DNA from: JAUWMI01 sp964454265
GTDB taxonomy: Bacteria > Sumerlaeota > Sumerlaeia > MWCT01 > JAUWMI01
DNA length: 64,000 nucleotides
Assembly (NCBI GenBank): GCA_964454265.1
Contig: CAYVXD010000005.1
Location: 1 to 64,000, forward strand
Reading direction: 5' to 3'
The notes beneath the pieces were generated by a model, which was not told the origin of the DNA, searched no databases, and was given only the letters and a program-made list of their open reading frames with translations. The position numbers and the translations under genes are program-made. Below, in pieces: positions 1-7,107 of this stretch; the stretch's first letter is position 1; each line of letters opens with the position of its first letter.

Positions 1-1195
1 CCACATCGTACAGCACTTCTTCTAACCACTTGCCAATTGTCTGTTTTTCTTCAGGATGAACCCTGTTGGTCAGGAAAACCATGAAGGCCTTGGTACGTTT
101 GTCGAGCCAGATATAGGTGCCTGTATAGCCAAGGTGGCCAAGGATATAGTGCTCGGGCGTATGGTTTAGCTCAGAGGCGTAGGGGGATCCCCAGTAAATT
201 CCCCAGCCGAGGCCACGGCGAAAGTCAACTCCAGGCGGCGAGTGGATTTGTGTCATCAGGTCAATGGTTTCTGCTTTAAATACCCGCGTGCCGTTATATG
301 CGCCGCGATTGAGAATCATCTGCGCATAGATCGCCAGATCCGGTGCAGATGAGTAGAGTCCGGCATTGCCAGAGCAGTGCTCGCCTGACCCATAGTAATT
401 CGCCAGCGGATCGTGCACCTGGCCTTGAAGGAACACGCCGTTGACTTCAATTGTAGGCGCGGTTCGTTGCTTTTGTTGCTCAGTCAGTATGTAGCCTGTA
501 TCTTTCATACCCAGTGGTCCATAGACACGGCGCTGCAGGAGTTCGTTCTGGCTCTCTCCAGCGGCAATTTCATTCACGCGAGCCAGCGTCAGGAAATTAA
601 GACAGCTATACTTGTATTTCTTTCCGGTCTCGTACGTCTTGGGGAGTTTGCAGATATGACGAATTAAGGCATCTGCCTGGGATTCACCCTCCTGCCGTTC
701 TTTCTTGATGGTATTCACGCTGGCGTAAGGCTTCAGGCCAGACGAATGGGTCAGCATGTGAAAGATCGTGACGTCGTCTTTGTCCTGCTGGGCAAAGTCG
801 GGCAGATAGCGGGCCACTGCATCGTCCAGGCGCAGTTTTCCATCTTCAATCAGCAACATGGTAGCGGTCGCTGTTCCAACCACCTTGGAGACCGAGGCAA
901 GGTCAAAGATTGCTTCCACTGGCATCGGTTGTTTTTTCGGCACCAGTTGCAGATGGCCATAGACCTGGCGTTTCACAATCTGACCGTTGCGTCCAACGAT
1001 CAGCACCGCCCCCGGCATTTTTCCCTCTTCGATATCGCGCATTATCAGTTTATCAACCTTGGCAAGTTGGGCTGTATCAATGCCAACTATGCGCGACTCG
1101 GTCGGTCGCAGCGGAGCGAGAACACCACAGGCAAGCAATACAATGAGAGAAATTCCAGCAAGACCAATTCCAACGCGATTCCATGGTTTCGTCAT
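1..1195 (-). CDS. Serine hydrolase, beta-lactamase/class C PBP family (3' end cut by window edge)
   Basis: I translated this frame by hand; 398 codons are visible and the C-terminus runs off the window. The ATG at 1195 follows an AAGGAGAA ribosome binding site. The N-terminus has a hydrophobic stretch ending in LLAC (Cys23), so it is probably a lipoprotein, although Leu at -2 is not ideal for a lipobox. The catalytic SxxK is Ser101-Val-Ser-Lys104. A downstream Y-S motif (KYKYSCLN) supplies the usual tyrosine, and a C-terminal HLGYTG matches the family's H/K-x-G box. The family (beta-lactamase, Pfam PF00144) covers esterases, D-aminopeptidases and penicillin-binding proteins, so the substrate cannot be told. 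It is exported and probably acts in the periplasm or on the cell surface. Confidence 0.85.
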   Translation of the reverse strand, partial: MTKPWNRVGIGLAGISLIVLLACGVLAPLRPTESRIVGIDTAQLAKVDKLIMRDIEEGKMPGAVLIVGRNGQIVKRQVYGHLQLVPKKQPMPVEAIFDLASVSKVVGTATATMLLIEDGKLRLDDAVARYLPDFAQQDKDDVTIFHMLTHSSGLKPYASVNTIKKERQEGESQADALIRHICKLPKTYETGKKYKYSCLNFLTLARVNEIAAGESQNELLQRRVYGPLGMKDTGYILTEQQKQRTAPTIEVNGVFLQGQVHDPLANYYGSGEHCSGNAGLYSSAPDLAIYAQMILNRGAYNGTRVFKAETIDLMTQIHSPPGVDFRRGLGWGIYWGSPYASELNHTPEHYILGHLGYTGTYIWLDKRTKAFMVFLTNRVHPEEKQTIGKWLEEVLYDV

Positions 1196-1290
1196 AGCCT
1201 TCTCCTTAGTGTGGAATGAAAATTGGGCATATGTTATTGTTGCGCTTTTGTATGTACCGCTACGCAATACGGAAAGTCAAGGTTCTTCGT

Positions 1291-1836
1291 CTATTTTTCA
1301 GCTTTTGGCATCACAAATTGCTCGATGACTTTCACAGCCTCGCGTGCTTCGCCTTTGTCCAGCCCTCGAACAACAAGATCAGGGATGCCTCCACCGTAAG
1401 TTTCAATTACCACGCTTCCCCAGATCACGCCGCTGATGTAGCGTACCGATGCAATCTTGGAAGGTGAAATCTTCTGGCTATACGTACGCAGTCCCAGGAG
1501 TGCCCATTTCTTGAAATGGATCGCCTCGCGGGTGATCGTGACTTGTGGCGGGAAAAAGAGCGCAGTAATTGAAGACTCGCAGATCATGGCGCCCAGCGGC
1601 GTGGCTGCAATTGTGTATTCGGGTGGCTCGCGGCCAGCCATCAGCTGCGCCTCGTCGCGCTTTTCCGAGACAGGCACAAATTCATAGCGGCAGTAGTGGC
1701 AGATTCTGGCCGCCTCGTGTACAACTTCCGCACACTGTGGGCACTGCTTGAAACTCTTCAGGAGGCTCTGGCAGTTCTTACACTTGATCGCTTCGTCCGG
1801 AACCAATTCGCAACAATATGGACATATCTTTGTCAT
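1291..1836 (-). CDS. Double zinc-ribbon protein with C-terminal PH-like domain
   Basis: Protein of 181 residues. I chose the ATG at 1836, which has GAGGAG seven bases upstream; a longer reading from 1938 has no ribosome binding site. The N-terminus carries two treble-clef/zinc-ribbon modules, CPYC...CKNC then CPQC...CHYC, within about 50 residues. After a linker, residues about 80-175 form a beta-rich segment with one amphipathic C-terminal helix, reminiscent of bacterial PH domains (bPH/YdaB-like: ITREAIHFKKWALLGL... then KISPSKIASVRY). There is no signal peptide, so it is cytosolic. Function is unknown; such proteins often read out nucleic-acid or membrane state, but that is only a family-level guess. 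It stands alone between the serine hydrolase gene (same strand) and the divergent small exported protein gene. Confidence 0.7.
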   Translation of the reverse strand: MTKICPYCCELVPDEAIKCKNCQSLLKSFKQCPQCAEVVHEAARICHYCRYEFVPVSEKRDEAQLMAGREPPEYTIAATPLGAMICESSITALFFPPQVTITREAIHFKKWALLGLRTYSQKISPSKIASVRYISGVIWGSVVIETYGGGIPDLVVRGLDKGEAREAVKVIEQFVMPKAEK

Positions 1837-2184
1837 GTAACGCTCCTCACGCTTTTTTGCTCGTACAGGCTCGCGTATAGCCATATCCGGCGTTCTCGTC
1901 ATACCTGCCAGCGCACCAGACAGACTATAAGTACTCATCCTGCGGGTAAAAGTGCAAGGGAAAATTACAGCGCTTCAGGCATTTTTAATGATGCTATTTT
2001 GCACCAATCACACTCTTCTCCCCTATTGACATCCTTCGCGTTTTCGGGCCCATCGTGGATTCGAGAATCTGTATAGATGCAAGAAGCGTCCGATTTTTGC
2101 AGTAAGTGCCTTGTTTTGCACTTGACAGTAATGAAATTGTGATGTATAAAAGTAATTAAAGTTTTTCGAAGGAGGATAGTCCCG
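1837..2184. other. Divergent intergenic region
   Basis: A 348-bp gap between the divergent zinc-ribbon gene and the small exported protein gene. It holds the strong promoter at 2122-2150; an in-frame upstream extension of the zinc-ribbon gene (to 1938) is open but has no start signal. Nothing else recognised. Confidence 0.6.
2122..2150 (+). promoter_or_regulatory. Near-consensus sigma-70 promoter
   Basis: TTGACA at 2122-2127, a 17-bp spacer and TATAAA at 2145-2150. It lies 35 bp upstream of the small exported protein start at 2185, which itself has GAAGGAGG. This is one of the best promoter matches in the window and suggests high expression of that small gene. Confidence 0.75.
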
Positions 2185-2442
2185 ATGAAACGAAAAATTG
2201 TTGCTGCTGTTCTGCTGGTGCTGATGATCTTTCTGTTCTCGTCGCTCGGTTACGGTCACAGCTATGATCGGACGAACTCCGACCATCCGCTCCGCTATGC
2301 TTCATATCTGGTTTACCCGTTAGGCATTGCGGCGGAATACGCGTTGCTTCGGCCCATCCATTGGCTGGTTTCGCAGCCGGATCTGAACATTATTTTCGGC
2401 CATGAGCCCAAAGCCGGTGATGTGTATTTCGTCTGGGAATAA
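2185..2442 (+). CDS. Small exported or membrane protein, unknown function
   Basis: 85 residues. A strong ribosome binding site (GAAGGAGG) precedes the ATG. Residues 1-24 (MKRKIV then a hydrophobic run to YGHS) form a signal peptide or N-terminal membrane segment. The mature part contains HPLRYASYLVYPLG, RPIHWLVSQP and FGHEP motifs, a pattern I associate with short conserved hypothetical proteins of uncultivated phyla, but I cannot verify this here. It has a near-perfect promoter of its own. It is followed 114 bp later by the ABC ATPase gene on the same strand; the two could be co-transcribed. No function is proposed. Confidence 0.75.
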   Translation: MKRKIVAAVLLVLMIFLFSSLGYGHSYDRTNSDHPLRYASYLVYPLGIAAEYALLRPIHWLVSQPDLNIIFGHEPKAGDVYFVWE

Positions 2443-2556
2443 GGCCTACAGTTCTTCCTTCGAACCATACGAGCGAGAAAGCGAAGCTGCAGGGGCAGTG
2501 AGGAGAGATCCTTGAGGCTGGGGTGATTATTTTCGCTTTCGCCGGAGCTCGCGTCA

Positions 2557-3240
2557 TTGCTCTCTACGTTTCCTCACATTGTTGAACTGCGCGGTGTAAA
2601 GAAGATTTTTGGAAAGGACACCGGGCAGTTTCCTGCCATATGCGATATTAATCTGCAGATTGCCCCAGGCGATTTTGTTATCGTTACTGGGAAATCTGGA
2701 GCAGGTAAGACCACACTTCTCAATCTTATTGCCGGACTCGACTTCCCATCCTCAGGAACGGTTTTTGTCAGCGGGAAAAATCTCAACGAGCTATCGGACG
2801 ATGAATTGTCGCGATTGCGCAATGGCACGATCGGTTTCGTGTTTCAAACGTTTCATCTTCAGCCCCAGTTGACGGCGCTTGAGAACGTTCTGCTTCCGCT
2901 AATTCTGGCTAATTTTTCGCCTGCCGAGGCGTGTGAAAAAGCTTTCGAGGCATTAGCGAAAGTAGGCCTTCGCGAGAAAGCCGATGCGAAGGCTGAGGTA
3001 CTCTCCGGTGGGCAAAGCCAGCGAGTCGCAATTGCACGGGCTATTGTGAACGATCCTGCTATTCTCCTGGCTGATGAGCCAACGGGAAATCTCGATGAGA
3101 TCACTGGCAACGATGTCCTGCAGCTTTTGGTTCAGATCAACAAGACGCAGGGCAAGACGATAGTGCTGGTGACACACGATCGTTCTGTCTTTTCCGCAGC
3201 GACGCAAGTGTTGAAACTGGACGCGGGGCGTTTGGTGTGA
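2557..3240 (+). CDS. ABC transporter ATP-binding protein, MacB/LolD-like
   Basis: 227 residues from a TTG start at 2557, with a weak GGAG nine bases upstream; no ATG exists between the upstream in-frame stop (2524) and the conserved core, so the start is uncertain. All nucleotide-binding signatures are intact: Walker A GKSGAGKT (residues 45-52), Q-loop, signature LSGGQSQR, Walker B ILLADEPTGNLD and H-loop VTHD. The DEPTGNLD form is typical of the MacB/LolD/FtsE group that partners FtsX-like permeases in extracting or exporting substrates from the inner membrane. No permease is adjacent; the only FtsX/MacB-type permease in the window is at 16941-18227. The two may work together, but this is inferred. 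Confidence 0.9.
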   Translation: MLSTFPHIVELRGVKKIFGKDTGQFPAICDINLQIAPGDFVIVTGKSGAGKTTLLNLIAGLDFPSSGTVFVSGKNLNELSDDELSRLRNGTIGFVFQTFHLQPQLTALENVLLPLILANFSPAEACEKAFEALAKVGLREKADAKAEVLSGGQSQRVAIARAIVNDPAILLADEPTGNLDEITGNDVLQLLVQINKTQGKTIVLVTHDRSVFSAATQVLKLDAGRLV

Positions 3241-3310
3241 CGGCACGAATGGCGATTTCTGAGGCGACGCGGATTTCTGCACGATCTTCTGTATCCCGGA
3301 AGCGCGAAAA

Positions 3311-3854
3311 ATGAATCACGGAAGCATCTATCTGGATCATGCAGCAACGACTGCGATTGATCCACGTGTTCGCGAAGCCATGGCGCCATACCTGGATAGG
3401 TATTAAGGGTATAGGCGCGCTATACGTAAAGAGTGGAACTCCGCTCCAGGCGCTTCTGCACGGCGGTCCGCAAGAACAATGGCGGCGTGCGGGCACGGAG
3501 AATGTCGCCGCAATTGCCGGTTTTGCGCACGCTGTGCAACTCGGGTGCAGGTATGAGCTCAATGGGTTGCCCAAGAATCATCTTCCCGGAATCATGAATC
3601 TGAGCTTCCAAGGGGTGTTAGGCACAGATTTGCTGATCGCTCTCGATCTTGAAGGTATTGTAGTCTCAACTGGCTCAGCCTGCAGCTCTGGTGTGATCGA
3701 GGCATCATACGTTATCAATGCAATGTACCAGGATGGCGAGCGAGCTAAGAGATCTATTCGTGTGAGTTTCGGAAAGGATAATACGCTGGAAGAGGCGCGC
3801 TTGGCAGCAGAAACGCTGCATCGGATTGTTCACACAACTCAGACGCACCAGTGA
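3311..3854 (+). pseudogene. Cysteine desulfurase (NifS/IscS family) with two internal deletions
   Basis: The ATG at 3311 opens IYLDHAATTAIDPRVREAM, the classic NifS/IscS N-terminus, but TAA follows after 31 codons (3404-3406). Directly after it, in another frame, the sequence resumes at KGIGALYVKSGTPLQALLHGG, which in intact enzymes lies about 200 residues later and just past the PLP-binding lysine. The frame then runs through RRAGTENVAAIAGFAHAV, skips roughly 40 residues, and continues LNGLPKNHLPGIMNLSF to the active-site loop STGSACSSG and a normal C-terminus. Intact family members have about 380-400 residues; here about 180 remain, and the PLP lysine is gone, so no activity is expected. 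Either a decayed gene or an assembly collapse; read mapping would tell. Confidence 0.85.
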
Positions 3855-3864
3855 ATTTTAGATA

Positions 3865-3912
3865 CCGACAGGAGACTGTCGGGAAGACAAAAGATGCAGG
3901 CTATTCCTGCAT
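3865..3912. other. Two consecutive short hairpins
   Basis: CCGACAG-GAGA-CTGTCGG (3865-3882) is followed by ATGCAGG-CTATT-CCTGCAT (3894-3912). Both are perfect 7-bp stems with small loops, just after the cysteine desulfurase remnant. No T-tract follows, so they are not standard terminators; an RNA structure or a small repeat remnant is possible. Confidence 0.5.
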
Positions 3913-3995
3913 AGGGAAGACATCAGTATTAATCGGGTGCGGTGCGTGCGCGTAACGACACGGTAGGCGTCGTGTTTGACGAAGGCTGAAACAGC

Positions 3996-4439
3996 ATGCA
4001 ACTAGTGCAAGTGATTGCCATTAAATGGGTCGTGACAGCGGTTGGCATCTATATATTCTCGTTTCTTTTTGGCAAACGTGTTCAGATGCGCGGCTTAACC
4101 GCTGCCCTGACTGTCGCGCTCATTATTGCGCCGGCGAATGTGTTTCTCAAGGAGATTGCCGCGCCGTTTGGATTGCCCGACACCCGGCTCGCGCTTTTTA
4201 TTGTGAATGTTATTCTAAATGGGGTGTTGATCTACGGAGCAACATACATTGTTCCGGATTTTCGCATTGAAAGTCTGAGCGTGGCAATTGCACTGTCTTT
4301 GCTGATTAGTGCAATGACCCTGGGGCTTGGGTATTACTTCGAAGAGCCATTGCTTCTACCCGGATACACGAGCATAGCTATAGCCCACCATCAAAAAGTA
4401 CCCGTCGCCACCCGATTGAAAGAGCCAACAATCTCCTGA
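3996..4439 (+). CDS. Small polytopic membrane protein, phage-holin-family-like
   Basis: 147 residues with about four hydrophobic segments: residues 4-24, 33-50, 65-87 and 93-113. The length and the layout (short basic loop FGKRVQMRG, then paired helices) resemble the family of small 4-TM proteins annotated as phage holin family (Pfam PF04020), whose real function in bacteria is unknown. The C-terminal 30 residues are hydrophilic and less typical. No convincing ribosome binding site is visible (GAAGGC lies ten bases upstream). It is convergent with the aldolase gene on the other strand, 16 bp away. No link to phage genes exists here. Confidence 0.55.
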   Translation: MQLVQVIAIKWVVTAVGIYIFSFLFGKRVQMRGLTAALTVALIIAPANVFLKEIAAPFGLPDTRLALFIVNVILNGVLIYGATYIVPDFRIESLSVAIALSLLISAMTLGLGYYFEEPLLLPGYTSIAIAHHQKVPVATRLKEPTIS

Positions 4440-4455
4440 TTTTCTTCCCATCGGC

Positions 4456-5139
4456 TCATAAGCAGAGTTTGCAAAGTGAACAGTCGAACTGCTTGCCTTT
4501 GATTCCCGCGGCTTCGCGTATCTCCTTCAGTTTCTCAATGTTCTCCTTAGTCAGAAAATTGATTTTGCCCAGCTGCTTCGCCGTCAGTAATATCATGGCG
4601 AAATGCTCAACCATCTCCATGCGATAGTAAGCCTGAAGCAAGTCTTTACCGAGCGTCACTACTCCGTGATTAGCCAGCAGAAACGCATCGGCTTTTTCGA
4701 GCAAGGGGATGAGCTGCTGGGGAAGTTCTTCGGTTGATGGCGTGCCGTAAGGAGCAAGCGGAACGCCACCCAGTGACAACACGACCTCGGGCAGCACACA
4801 GTGAGCCAGGGGAATCCCGGCGACGGCAAAGCCGGTTGCTGTGGGAGGATGTGCGTGAACCACTGCTCGCACGTCGGGTCGGTGTGCATAGATGCTCACG
4901 TGCATTTTGATTTCCGACGACGGTTCCAGTTCACCATAGCGGCGTTTCCCCTTGCGATCAACAAGCACAATCATACCGGGATCCATGTAGCCTTTACTCA
5001 CTCCTGTGGGTGTGGTCAGAATTTCATCATCGGAGAGCTTGTAAGAGATATTCCCGGCGTTGCTGGCCACATAGTTGCGCGCATAAACTCGTCGCCCAAT
5101 CTCGCAAATCTGTGCTTTCAGCTCAAAGTAGGTAGACAT
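4456..5139 (-). CDS. Class II aldolase, L-fuculose-phosphate aldolase type
   Basis: 227 residues from the ATG at 5139, preceded by TGGAGA six bases upstream; the longer frame from 5187 lacks a start signal. Class II (zinc) sugar-phosphate aldolases of the FucA/RhaD/AraD fold split L-fuculose-1-P or related ketose phosphates into dihydroxyacetone phosphate and an aldehyde (lactaldehyde for deoxy sugars). The catalytic acid is Glu76 (SSEIKMH) and the zinc ligands are His95 and His97 (HAHPP) and His158 (ANHG), matching FucA Glu73, His92, His94 and His155. The C-terminus ends in an unusual cysteine cluster, Cys220, Cys223 and Cys226 (CSLCKLCL). It lies 85 bp downstream of the acylating aldehyde dehydrogenase gene on the same strand, so the two probably act in sequence on the lactaldehyde. 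Confidence 0.88.
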   Translation of the reverse strand: MSTYFELKAQICEIGRRVYARNYVASNAGNISYKLSDDEILTTPTGVSKGYMDPGMIVLVDRKGKRRYGELEPSSEIKMHVSIYAHRPDVRAVVHAHPPTATGFAVAGIPLAHCVLPEVVLSLGGVPLAPYGTPSTEELPQQLIPLLEKADAFLLANHGVVTLGKDLLQAYYRMEMVEHFAMILLTAKQLGKINFLTKENIEKLKEIREAAGIKGKQFDCSLCKLCL

Positions 5140-5224
5140 GTTGTTCTCCAGAATGTCCCCGGACACAGAAAGGATCAGACACTGCACGTTGGCCTGGTAG
5201 CTTTATCGGCTTTCGGATCATTTA

Positions 5225-6646
5225 CTAGATAATTCGGAAATAGTCTACCAAGGTGCATCGGCGCTGGCGACTGAACGTTCTCGCGGAGGTCAGGCCTTCC
5301 CCTGTTGGCGATGCAATCGAGAATGAGGTATAGCCTTCCCCGCCAACCCCCAGGCCCGCATAGGATGGGCCGTTCTTGACAAAGATCGTGGTGTTCACCG
5401 CGTGGGCCATCCGGCTCATATTCTCTATGTTCTTTGAATGAATGACAGCCGTGTGGCCGTAGCCATGTTCGGCCTGCAAGGCGAAGTTGATGGCCTCATC
5501 AACGTCGCGACAGCGGACAATGGGAAGAAATGGCATGAGCTGTTCTTCTTGGACAAAAGGATGGGTAAACGCGGTTTCGCCGATAAGCAGACGGGTGGCT
5601 GGATCAATATCCAGACCAATAGCCCGAGCTAGCACTGCGGGATCGCGGCCAACCAACTCACGATTCATAGTGCGCGTCGCACATCCTGCTCCACCTTCAG
5701 TTATGAATGCAACTTTCGCAAGGGCTTCGATCTGGTACGGGCTGAGCTCGTAGCATCCACGCTCGAGCATGGCACCTTTCAGTGCGTCAGCCATGCTCTC
5801 CACGACGAACACCTCTTTTTCGGCAATGCAGACAATATTGTTGTCAAAAGATGCACCGTCAATAATATCCTGGGCTGCCTTGGCAATATCCGCGGTTTCA
5901 TCTACTACCACGGGTGGATTGCCTGGCCCTGCGGCGATGGCCTTTTTTGACGATGCCATTGCTGCCCTGACAACGCCTGGGCCTCCAGTGACCAGCAAGA
6001 GGCGAATCTTGGGATGCTTGAACAGCATCTGTCCGGTTTCGATGCTCGGCTCCACAATGGTAGTTATTAAATTTGGCGGGCCGCCTACTTCTGTCACAGC
6101 TTTGTTCAAACGCTGAGTTGCCTCCGCAAAAACGCGCTTTGATACGGGATGCGCGTTGAACACTACAGCATTTCCTGCAGCGATGATGCTAATTGCGTTG
6201 TTCAAGAGTGTCGGCACCGGATGCGTTGAGGGTGTAATGGCCCCGATAATGCCGTAAGGAGCCTGTTCAACAATCGTGAGGCCACGATCTCCAGACCAGG
6301 ACTGAGTGATGAGATCCTCCACTCCCGGCGTCTTGGTGCACACAATTTTGAACTTGGCTATCTTGTCACCGACCTTTCCCATGCCGGTTTCTTTAACAGT
6401 TTTGTGCGCATACTCTTCAGCATCGCGAAGTCCGGAATCACGGAGGGCCTGGATGATCTGTTTGCGGGTTTCAATGGTCATAGCAACCAGGGCTTTTTGC
6501 GCGGTTTCTGCCGCATCAATGGCTTCTTCTATGGTCTCAAACACGCCGGTAGGCGTCGCCTGGAGTGGCGGATGCGGCTGCCCGCTGAGCAGATTCGTCA
6601 TCACTTCTTCCACGACGGATCTGATCTTTTTTTCATCAATCTTCAT
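5225..6646 (-). CDS. CoA-acylating aldehyde dehydrogenase, microcompartment (PduP/EutE) type
   Basis: 473 residues from the ATG at 6646; an AGAGGA lies about 11 bases upstream, and the longer reading from 6685 has no ribosome binding site. It oxidises an aldehyde to the acyl-CoA with NAD+ and CoA. The thiol is Cys273 in FDNNIVCIAEKE, the family's N-x-x-C-x-x-E context. AAGPGNPP and PYGIIGAITPSTHP are family hallmarks. Residues 1-21 form an amphipathic helix (MKIDEKKIRSVVEEV and on) joined by a Pro/Gln-rich linker to the core; in PduP this layout is the encapsulation peptide that targets the enzyme into a bacterial microcompartment. No shell-protein gene is in the window. Paired with the aldolase gene downstream, the likely reaction is lactaldehyde to lactyl-CoA. 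Confidence 0.9.
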   Translation of the reverse strand: MKIDEKKIRSVVEEVMTNLLSGQPHPPLQATPTGVFETIEEAIDAAETAQKALVAMTIETRKQIIQALRDSGLRDAEEYAHKTVKETGMGKVGDKIAKFKIVCTKTPGVEDLITQSWSGDRGLTIVEQAPYGIIGAITPSTHPVPTLLNNAISIIAAGNAVVFNAHPVSKRVFAEATQRLNKAVTEVGGPPNLITTIVEPSIETGQMLFKHPKIRLLLVTGGPGVVRAAMASSKKAIAAGPGNPPVVVDETADIAKAAQDIIDGASFDNNIVCIAEKEVFVVESMADALKGAMLERGCYELSPYQIEALAKVAFITEGGAGCATRTMNRELVGRDPAVLARAIGLDIDPATRLLIGETAFTHPFVQEEQLMPFLPIVRCRDVDEAINFALQAEHGYGHTAVIHSKNIENMSRMAHAVNTTIFVKNGPSYAGLGVGGEGYTSFSIASPTGEGLTSARTFSRQRRCTLVDYFRII

Positions 6647-7107
6647 GCTTGTGTTGTCCTCTTCATAGCTTGGAATCGCATGCACCGCTTAGAGCACTTA
6701 AGGAAAAGAACTATCAAACCAGGACGGCACGACACACATACGCCTCAGACGCACATTTTGATAGTGTCTTAATCTTTTTCGTTTCTTTGCCTACTGAAAC
6801 ATCATCCAAAAGGCAAGCTTTTATTTGGCAGCCACCAGGCAACGCATGTGCATTAGCTTACGATCTTTAGCTGTTGGGCCCAAACGAAGATAGCGATCCA
6901 GCACTCCGCTAGCCACCGGCTAAACTTCGCCTTGCGCCCAGTCTGGCTGAAAGACGACAATGAGCTTCTCTCGATTCCCTCTGGAGCAAGCGATCAACAT
7001 TCTTGACAAGTTCGCCAAATTGTATTCTTATTCTCCTAATGTCTATTCAAGAGGCATAGATAGTAGAAGAGGAGTTCTTCTTCTTAGCTGCCAATCAGGA
7101 GAGTAAG
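6647..7107. other. Divergent intergenic region
   Basis: 461 bp between the aldehyde dehydrogenase gene (minus) and the C25 peptidase-like gene (plus). It holds a possible plus-strand promoter at 7003-7031. No ORF, RNA gene or repeat could be supported. Confidence 0.6.
7003..7031 (+). promoter_or_regulatory. Possible sigma-70 promoter of the C25 gene
   Basis: A perfect TTGACA (7003-7008), 17-bp spacer and a weak TCTTAT at 7026-7031. It sits about 77 bp upstream of the ATG at 7108. The -10 box is poor, so this is tentative. Confidence 0.4.
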
